Source: Streptomyces durmitorensis (GTDB lineage Bacteria; Actinomycetota; Actinomycetes; Streptomycetales; Streptomycetaceae). From it: a stretch of DNA of 64,000 bases. The notes under the pieces are model-generated. The model ran no database searches. It was not told where the DNA came from and worked only from the letters and a program-made list of their open reading frames with translations. Both the position numbers and the translations under genes were made by a program. The stretch lies in NCBI RefSeq assembly GCF_023498005.1, contig NZ_CP097289.1:6448001-6512000 (forward strand), written 5' to 3'. This document shows positions 59,045-64,000 of the stretch, piece after piece. The first letter of the stretch is position 1. Every line of letters starts with the position of its first letter.

Positions 59045-60196
59045 GTGCTTCTGAAAACCTTCGGCTGGTCGTTCGCGGTTACCGCGCTCGGCCTGGTCGC
59101 GGCGGTGTTCTACGGGGGGTGGACAGGTTTCGGGATCGTGGCGATCCTGTCCATCCTCGAGATCTCGCTGTCCTTCGACAACGCGGTGGTCAACGCCGGG
59201 ATCCTGAAGAAGATGAGTGCCTTCTGGCAGAAAATCTTCCTCACCATCGGTGTGCTGATCGCCGTCTTCGGCATGCGGCTCGTGTTCCCCGTCGCGATCG
59301 TGGCCATCAGCGCCAAGATCGGCCCCATCGAGGCCGTGCGGCTCGCGCTCAACGACAAGGACCGTTACCAGCAGCTGGTGACCGACGCTCACCCGTCGAT
59401 CGCCGCGTTCGGTGGCATGTTCCTGTTGATGATCTTCCTCGACTTCATTTTCGAGGACCGTGACATCAAGTGGCTCGGCTGGCTGGAGCGCCCGCTGGCC
59501 AAGCTCGGCAAGATCGACATGCTGTCGGCCTGCATCGCGCTCATCGTGCTGATGATCTCCGCGATGACCGTCGCCACCCAGGCCCACCAGCACGGTGGCG
59601 CGCATGTGAACAAGGCCGAGACGGTGCTTCTCTCCGGCGTCGCCGGCCTCATCACCTATCTCGTGGTGGGCGGTCTGTCGGGCTTCTTCGAGAACAAACT
59701 CGAGGAAGAGGAGGAACGCGAGCACGAGCAGGAGGAAGAGGCCAGGAAGAGCGGCAAGAAGGTTCCTGCCGTCGTCATGGCCGGCAAGGCCGCGTTCTTC
59801 ATGTTCCTCTACCTCGAGGTCCTGGACGCGTCGTTCTCCTTCGACGGCGTCATCGGCGCCTTCGCCATCACCAACGACATCGTCCTGATGGCGCTCGGCC
59901 TGGGCATCGGCGCGATGTACGTCCGTTCGCTCACCGTCTACCTGGTCCGCCAGGGCACCCTCGACGACTACGTCTACCTGGAGCACGGCGCGCACTACGC
60001 CATCGGCGCCCTCGCCGTGATCCTGATCGTCACGATCCAGTACGAGATCCACGAGGTCATCACCGGCCTCGTCGGCGTCGTCCTGATCGCCTGGTCCTTC
60101 TGGTCGTCCGTGCGCCGCAACAAGGCGCTGGCACAGGCCGAAGGAAACGACTCGGGCTCATCGGGTGAGAAGACCGAGGTCTCTTCCGGCGTGTGA
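59045..60196 (+). CDS. DUF475/TerC-like integral membrane protein
   Basis: 383 residues with about eight or nine membrane helices. Two TerC-type acidic signatures lie in symmetrical halves: SILEISLSFDNAVVNAGIL near residue 45 and YLEVLDASFSFDGVIGAFAI near residue 270. A cytoplasmic Glu-rich segment (KLEEEEEREHEQEEEARKSGKK) separates the halves. TerC-family proteins are linked to metal ion (Mn2+) export and work with TerD. The gene follows the two terD genes on the same strand. Confidence 0.9.
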   Translation: MLLKTFGWSFAVTALGLVAAVFYGGWTGFGIVAILSILEISLSFDNAVVNAGILKKMSAFWQKIFLTIGVLIAVFGMRLVFPVAIVAISAKIGPIEAVRLALNDKDRYQQLVTDAHPSIAAFGGMFLLMIFLDFIFEDRDIKWLGWLERPLAKLGKIDMLSACIALIVLMISAMTVATQAHQHGGAHVNKAETVLLSGVAGLITYLVVGGLSGFFENKLEEEEEREHEQEEEARKSGKKVPAVVMAGKAAFFMFLYLEVLDASFSFDGVIGAFAITNDIVLMALGLGIGAMYVRSLTVYLVRQGTLDDYVYLEHGAHYAIGALAVILIVTIQYEIHEVITGLVGVVLIAWSFWSSVRRNKALAQAEGNDSGSSGEKTEVSSGV

Positions 60197-60254
60197 CTTC
60201 GGGTCCGACGCGTTCCCGGCGTGTGACCCGGGGCCGAGTGAGGAACGCTTCTGA

Positions 60255-60295
60255 ACGGGGCGGCCAGCGAGGACGAGTCCTCCTGGCCGCCCCGT
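60255..60295. terminator. Large inverted repeat after the DUF475 gene
   Basis: ACGGGGCGGCCAG (60255-60267) pairs with 60283-60295, and inside it GAGGAC (60269-60274) faces GTCCTC (60277-60282). Only two bases remain at the centre, so the top pairs open to form the loop. Probable terminator before the TerA-like gene. Confidence 0.75.
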
Positions 60296-60343
60296 GGCAT
60301 TCGTAACGGGCCCATGGGGCTCCGGCATTTATTGGGGGCGGCG

Positions 60344-61087
60344 ATGTCCTTCTGGGACGGTCTTTGGCGTGGGCGCTCGATGGACTACGAGTCGGGCAGC
60401 GCCGCGACCAACTCCATCGAACTCACCAAGCGGCACCCGACGGTCTCGCTCAACAAACAGGGCGCGGCCACCGGCAACCTCCGGGTCAACCTCTCCTGGC
60501 AGATGCGTACGTCCGACATCATCGGCAAGCCCAAGGGCGGCGGCCTGCTGCGCCACCCCTTCAAGATGTTCCAGCCGGACGTGGTGCAGGCGCACACCCA
60601 GGGCGTGGTCAACGTGGACCTCGACCTCGGCTGTCTGTACGAGACGGTGGACGGCGCCAAGGGCGTCGTGCAGCCGCTGGGCAGCTTCTTCGGTGACCTG
60701 AACGGCCCGCCGTTCGTGAAGCTCAGCGGCGACGACCGGTTCGGCTCGCCGTCCGGCGAGACGATCTACGTGAACCTCGACCAGCGCGAGTCGATCAAGC
60801 GGCTGCTGTTCTTCGCCTACATCTACGACCAGACGCCGGCCTTCGACCGCACGCACGCCAAGGTGACGCTCTACCCCAGCAACGGCCCGCGGATCGAGAT
60901 CGACCTGGACGAGCGCCAGCCGCAGGCCCGCTCCTGCGCGATATTCACGCTGGAGAACGTCAAGGACGAGCTGATCGTGCGCCGCGAGGTGAAGTTCGTG
61001 TACGGCTTCCAGGCCGAACTCGACCGGCTGTACGGCTGGGGGCTGCAGTGGGGCCGTGGCTACAAGTCGAAGGTCGGCGGCACCTGA
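60344..61087 (+). CDS. TerA-like TerD-superfamily protein
   Basis: 247 residues from the ATG at 60344 (SFWDGLWRGRSMDYESG); an ATG at 60314 is an alternative. Residues ~25-240 form a variant TerD domain: KRHPTVSLNKQGAATGNLRVNLSW, VNVDLDLGCLYETVDGAKGVVQPLG, and RLLFFAYIYDQTPAFDRTHAKVTLYPSNGPRIEIDLDERQ. The LDLGCLYE motif is that of the TerA branch (tellurium resistance). The C-terminal GYKSKVGGT is a short conserved tail. It belongs to the Ter stress module. Confidence 0.88.
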   Translation: MSFWDGLWRGRSMDYESGSAATNSIELTKRHPTVSLNKQGAATGNLRVNLSWQMRTSDIIGKPKGGGLLRHPFKMFQPDVVQAHTQGVVNVDLDLGCLYETVDGAKGVVQPLGSFFGDLNGPPFVKLSGDDRFGSPSGETIYVNLDQRESIKRLLFFAYIYDQTPAFDRTHAKVTLYPSNGPRIEIDLDERQPQARSCAIFTLENVKDELIVRREVKFVYGFQAELDRLYGWGLQWGRGYKSKVGGT

Positions 61088-61127
61088 GCGGGCCGCGCGG
61101 TGTCCTCACTCCAGACTCGACGTGGCC

Positions 61128-61196
61128 TCGGTCCCGGCCCCGGTCCCAGCCCCGGCCCCGGTCCCAGCCCCGGTCCCGGTCCCGGCCCCGGGATCG
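61128..61196. repeat. GGTCCC/CCCCGG hexamer-like tandem repeats
   Basis: The gap between the convergent TerA-like and TerD-tail genes is filled by degenerate six-base repeats (GGTCCC, GGCCCC, AGCCCC). They can form several alternative foldbacks; no single clean terminator hairpin is seen. Confidence 0.7.
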
Positions 61197-61213
61197 TCCT
61201 GGTCCCCGAGCCC

Positions 61214-62146
61214 TCAGCGTGCGAGGAACTGCGGCCCCTGGGGCGGCAGCCGGAAGTTCGGGTCGGGCATCGCGGCCACGGGCTGCGGATAGCCGTAACT
61301 GGGCTGCGGGACCGGCGCCGCGTGGGCGGGCGCGTGCTGCGGGTAGCCGTAGGACGGCTGCGGGGCGGGCTGGTGGCGCGGGGGCTCGGGAGGGTAGCCG
61401 TACGAAGGCTGCGGGGCCGGTGCGGGGAAGGGCTGCGGAGCCGGAGCCTGCGTGGCCGGGGTCGGCGTGACCTGAGCCTGCGTGGCCGGGGTCGGCGTGA
61501 CCTGAGCCTGCGTGGCCGGTTCGGGCAGCGGCTGGCGCTGGGGGTACGGCTGCGGGAGCGAGGCCTCGGTCGTCGGCTCGGGCACCGCCTCCGACTCGTC
61601 CACGGAGATGCCGAAGTCGCCGGCCAGACCCTCCAGGCCGTTCAGATATCCCTCACCCAGGGCGCGGAACTTCCAGACGTCACCGCGCCGGTAGAGCTCG
61701 CCGCAGATCAGGGAGGTCTCGGCGCCCGTCTGCGGGGTGATGTCGAAGTACGCAAGCGGTTCGGCCTCGCCCGCGCCGGCGTCGTACAACAGGATGCGCA
61801 GCGCGCGTACGTTCTCGAAGGCGATGTTGTCGGCGGAGGCGACCAGCAGGACGCGGCTCACGGCGGGATCCAGGCCCGCGAGATCCGTCTGGATCGTGTC
61901 GGTCAGGCCCTCGGAGAGTCCCTGGGAGACGCGCTTCTTGCCGAGCCGCCAGACCTTGCCCGAGGGGTGGCGCGGCTGGTTGTAGAAGACGAAGTCCTCG
62001 TCGGACCGCACGCGGCCGTCGGCGCCGAGGAGCAGAGCCGACGCGTCGACGTCCGGGACGCCCTGCCCGGGGGTCCAGCGCAGCACTGCGCGGACGGCCG
62101 TGGCTTCGAGCGGGACGTTCGACCCCTTCAACATCGCGTGCGTCAT
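61214..62146 (-). CDS. TerD family protein with proline-rich repeat tail
   Basis: 310 residues from the ATG at 62146. Residues ~1-185 are a TerD domain ([88 protein letters not shown]). The C-terminal ~125 residues are disordered, with three PQPSYGYP units and two [10 protein letters not shown] units, the latter from a 30-bp direct repeat. Tyr/Gly/Pro repeats suggest binding or condensate behaviour (inference). It is encoded opposite to the rest of the Ter module. Confidence 0.9.
   Translation of the reverse strand: MTHAMLKGSNVPLEATAVRAVLRWTPGQGVPDVDASALLLGADGRVRSDEDFVFYNQPRHPSGKVWRLGKKRVSQGLSEGLTDTIQTDLAGLDPAVSRVLLVASADNIAFENVRALRILLYDAGAGEAEPLAYFDITPQTGAETSLICGELYRRGDVWKFRALGEGYLNGLEGLAGDFGISVDESEAVPEPTTEASLPQPYPQRQPLPEPATQAQVTPTPATQAQVTPTPATQAPAPQPFPAPAPQPSYGYPPEPPRHQPAPQPSYGYPQHAPAHAAPVPQPSYGYPQPVAAMPDPNFRLPPQGPQFLAR
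61444..61519 (-). repeat. 30-bp direct repeat, two and a half copies, in the TerD tail
   Basis: Two identical 30-bp units, each starting GAGCCTGCGTGGCCGGG (61444-61473 and 61474-61503), plus the first 15-16 bases of a third. They are in frame and encode Gln/Thr/Pro-rich decapeptides. Confidence 0.9.
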
Positions 62147-62327
62147 GCGGTCATCCTGCCTTCCCGGTCCTGGACGGGACAACGCGGGGGTGACGGTGTG
62201 TGGCCTGTGTGTCTGACATGGCCGGGTTACCTGAATTTCATGCCCATGGGGAACCCTTGACACCCGTCCCTACGTACTATTACCGGCCACATCACGTCGG
62301 ATCGCGCCGACGAGTACAGGGGAAATC

Positions 62328-63494
62328 ATGCGTCATTTCGGGCATATAGCCCCAGAGGTGCGACAGCGTCTCTTCCATCGGGAGCCGTGTACCTTCACTG
62401 CGGACTCCTCCCCGCGCCTGCTCGCCGCCGCCCTGGGGGCCACGCTCTACAGCCCCGCCACGCGCCCCCGCCTCGCCGACGACATCCTGAAACAGGCCGG
62501 GCGTGGCGTGATCTCGATGGTGCTCTGTCTTGAGGACTCGATCGACGACGCGGAGGTCATCGGCGCCGAGGAGAACCTGGTCAGACAGTTCGCCGACCTG
62601 GCGGAGCGGGACGGCGCGCAGCCGCCGCTCCTGTTCATCCGGGTCCGGGCCCCCGAGCAGATAGCCGACCTGGCCGACCGCCTCGGACCCAGCATCCGGC
62701 TGTTGTCCGGATTCGTACTGCCCAAGTTCACCGAGGAGCGCGGCGTCGCCTTCCTGGAGTCGCTCGCCGTGGCGGAGGCCGCGAGCGGTCGGCGGCTCTT
62801 CGCGATGCCCGTCCTCGAATCGCCCGAGCTGCTGCACCTGGAGAGCCGCGCCGAGACCCTCGCCGGGATCGCCCGCACCGTCGACAAGTACCGCGAGCGG
62901 GTGCTCGCGCTGCGGCTCGGTGTCACCGACTTCTGCTCGGCGTACGGACTGCGCAGGCCGCCGCACATGACGGCGTACGACGTCCACATCGTGGCCTCGG
63001 TCATCGCCGACGTGGTCAATCACCTCGGCAGGGCCGACGGCACGGGCTTCACCGTGACCGGGCCCGTGTGGGAGTACTTCCGCGTCCAGGAGAGGATGTT
63101 CAAGCCGCAGCTGCGCCGGAGCCCCTTCCTGGAGGGCAGGGCGGAGGAGCTGCGGCAGGCGCTCATCGAGCACGACATCGACGGACTGCTCCGCGAGATC
63201 GAGCTCGACCGGGCCAACGGCCTGCTCGGCAAGACCTGCATCCACCCCTCGCACGTCCTGCCCGTGCACGCGCTCTCGGTCGTCAGCCACGAGGAGTTCA
63301 GCGACGCCGAGGACATCCTGCGCCCGGAGCGGGGCGGCGGCGGGGTCATGCGCTCGGCGTACACGAACAAGATGAACGAGGTGAAGCCGCACCGCGCGTG
63401 GGCCGAGCGGACCCTCCAGCGCGCCGAGGTCTTCGGCGTCGCGCGCGAGGACATCGGCTTCGTGGAGCTGCTCACCGCCGGGCTCTCCGGCTGA
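62328..63494 (+). CDS. HpcH/HpaI aldolase/citrate lyase-like enzyme of the Ter module
   Basis: 388 residues. CitE-type TIM barrel: MVLCLEDSIDDAEV (Glu/Asp metal region), LLFIRVRAPEQI (substrate Arg), FVLPKFTEERG, MPVLESPELL, ALRLGVTDFCSAYGLRR and GKTCIHPSHVLPVHAL (family C-terminal signature). These enzymes cleave or form C-C bonds next to a carboxylate. A member of this family occurs with TerD, ATP-grasp and phosphoribosyltransferase genes in bacterial Ter systems and is predicted to help make a nucleoside-like metabolite. The next gene is the expected phosphoribosyltransferase. Confidence 0.9.
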   Translation: MRHFGHIAPEVRQRLFHREPCTFTADSSPRLLAAALGATLYSPATRPRLADDILKQAGRGVISMVLCLEDSIDDAEVIGAEENLVRQFADLAERDGAQPPLLFIRVRAPEQIADLADRLGPSIRLLSGFVLPKFTEERGVAFLESLAVAEAASGRRLFAMPVLESPELLHLESRAETLAGIARTVDKYRERVLALRLGVTDFCSAYGLRRPPHMTAYDVHIVASVIADVVNHLGRADGTGFTVTGPVWEYFRVQERMFKPQLRRSPFLEGRAEELRQALIEHDIDGLLREIELDRANGLLGKTCIHPSHVLPVHALSVVSHEEFSDAEDILRPERGGGGVMRSAYTNKMNEVKPHRAWAERTLQRAEVFGVAREDIGFVELLTAGLSG

Positions 63495-63562
63495 CCACCG
63501 CCTCGCCGGGCTCTCCGGCCGACGGCGAAGAACGTAAGGAACCTAAGGACTGTGCGAGGACT

Positions 63563-64000
63563 GTGAACGACGACGTGGTGTGGTCAGGGACATGGGTCGC
63601 CGAGCGGCTCGGCGTGGAGTTGGCCGGGGACGCGGGGCTGAGCGACCTGCTCGGCCTCGCCCTGCGCCGCAACCCGAAGCGGGCGCACCTCCTGGTGTCG
63701 AACGTCCTCGGCAAGCACGTGCCACAGCGCCCCTCCGTCGTGTACGCGGCCGGGCACGACCTCGGTGTGCGGGCGCGCGCGCTCCTGGGCGACGCCCAGG
63801 CCCGGCGCGCGGTCGTCCTCGGCTACGCGGAGACGGCCACCGGCCTCGGCCACTGCGTCGCGGACGGCATCGGCCTCGCGCCCTACCTCCACTCCACGCG
63901 CCGCCCGGTCGACTCGGTGCGCAGCGCGGGCGGCTTCGAGGAGTCCCACTCGCACGCGACCTCGCATCTGCTGCTCCCGGAGGACCCCCGGCTACTCACC
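63563..64000 (+). CDS. Phosphoribosyltransferase-family protein of the Ter module (partial)
   Basis: 146 codons open to the window end from a GTG at 63563 with GAGGA upstream (NDDVVWSGTWVAERLGVELAG). Motifs include LLVSNVLGKHVPQRPSVVYAAG and the phosphoribosyl pyrophosphate loop-like region VVLGYAETATGLGHCVADGIG, then the Ser/His-rich GGFEESHSHATSHLLLPEDP. This matches the PRTase seen in TerD-linked biosynthetic operons. It follows the HpcH-like gene by 68 bp on the same strand. The C-terminal half lies outside the window. Confidence 0.85.
   Translation, partial: MNDDVVWSGTWVAERLGVELAGDAGLSDLLGLALRRNPKRAHLLVSNVLGKHVPQRPSVVYAAGHDLGVRARALLGDAQARRAVVLGYAETATGLGHCVADGIGLAPYLHSTRRPVDSVRSAGGFEESHSHATSHLLLPEDPRLLT

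Noticed and set aside
1..64000. Mobile elements, prophage, tRNA or rRNA genes
   Set aside because: No transposase, integrase, terminal inverted repeats or cloverleaf-like sequence was recognised by eye; a tRNAscan or IS search would be needed to exclude small ones.

Overview
The window comes from a high-GC actinomycete, almost certainly a Streptomyces chromosome. The supporting evidence is strong third-position G/C bias, GTG starts, many four-base start/stop overlaps, and the gene order fasR-fabD-fabH-acpP-fabF next to a DUF3145 gene. That order matches the S. coelicolor fatty-acid locus SCO2386-SCO2390. An SCO2400-type gene and a homodimeric aceE followed by DUF3052, peroxiredoxin and TerD genes fit the same chromosomal neighbourhood. 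I saw no transposase, integrase, phage gene, tRNA, rRNA or CRISPR array. The region reads as core chromosome with a few accessory blocks.

Layout. (1) 1-10.3 kb, minus strand: a cell-surface glycan/lipid block. It holds a GT4 glycosyltransferase, a methyltransferase, a very large AftD-like (DUF3367) membrane arabinofuranosyltransferase homologue, a condensation/wax-synthase-like acyltransferase split by a 26 x 18-bp minisatellite, a second methyltransferase cut by the window edge, and a DUF3068 (PorA-like) protein. A small DUF2613-like membrane protein and a PucR regulator diverge from it. (2) 12-32 kb: mixed metabolism and secreted enzymes. These include an SMP-30 lactonase, a MarR/oxidoreductase/Ohr group, serine hydrolases, a secreted M14 carboxypeptidase, an EI24 protein, a secreted C15-like protein lacking the expected cysteine, an APH-like kinase, a TIM-barrel glycosidase-like protein, a LysR divergon with an HIBADH-like enzyme and RidA, a TetR/GH3 beta-glucosidase pair, galM and a lipoprotein SGNH hydrolase. 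(3) 32.7-37.8 kb: the type II fatty acid synthase operon with its regulator FasR. (4) 37.8-41.9 kb: pirin, beta-lactamase-like, GNAT, and a MerR/aldo-keto reductase operon with a textbook 19-bp-spacer promoter. (5) 41.9-49 kb: a six-gene minus-strand block in which a NarL-type two-component system sits between two paralogous DUF1023 alpha/beta hydrolases, with an acyltransferase-3 membrane protein and a SHOCT protein. Matching ATACC-NN-GGTAT boxes lie upstream of both the kinase operon and the hydrolase/acyltransferase operon, suggesting one regulon. (6) 49-53 kb: a TetR/MFS efflux divergon with overlapping palindromes, a secreted I36-like protein and a potassium channel. (7) 53-57.5 kb: aceE, DUF3052 and an AhpE-like peroxiredoxin. 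(8) 57.6-64 kb: a Ter stress module with two tandem TerD, a DUF475/TerC-like membrane protein, a TerA-like protein, a proline-tailed TerD, a HpcH/CitE-type lyase and the start of a phosphoribosyltransferase.

The best candidates for undescribed biology are the two-component/DUF1023/acyltransferase locus with its boxes and a possible ribosome-site-masking leader, the minisatellite-expanded acyltransferase in the AftD-like locus, and the Cys-to-Ser C15 homologue. All functional statements are read from sequence and memory of protein families. No database search was run.
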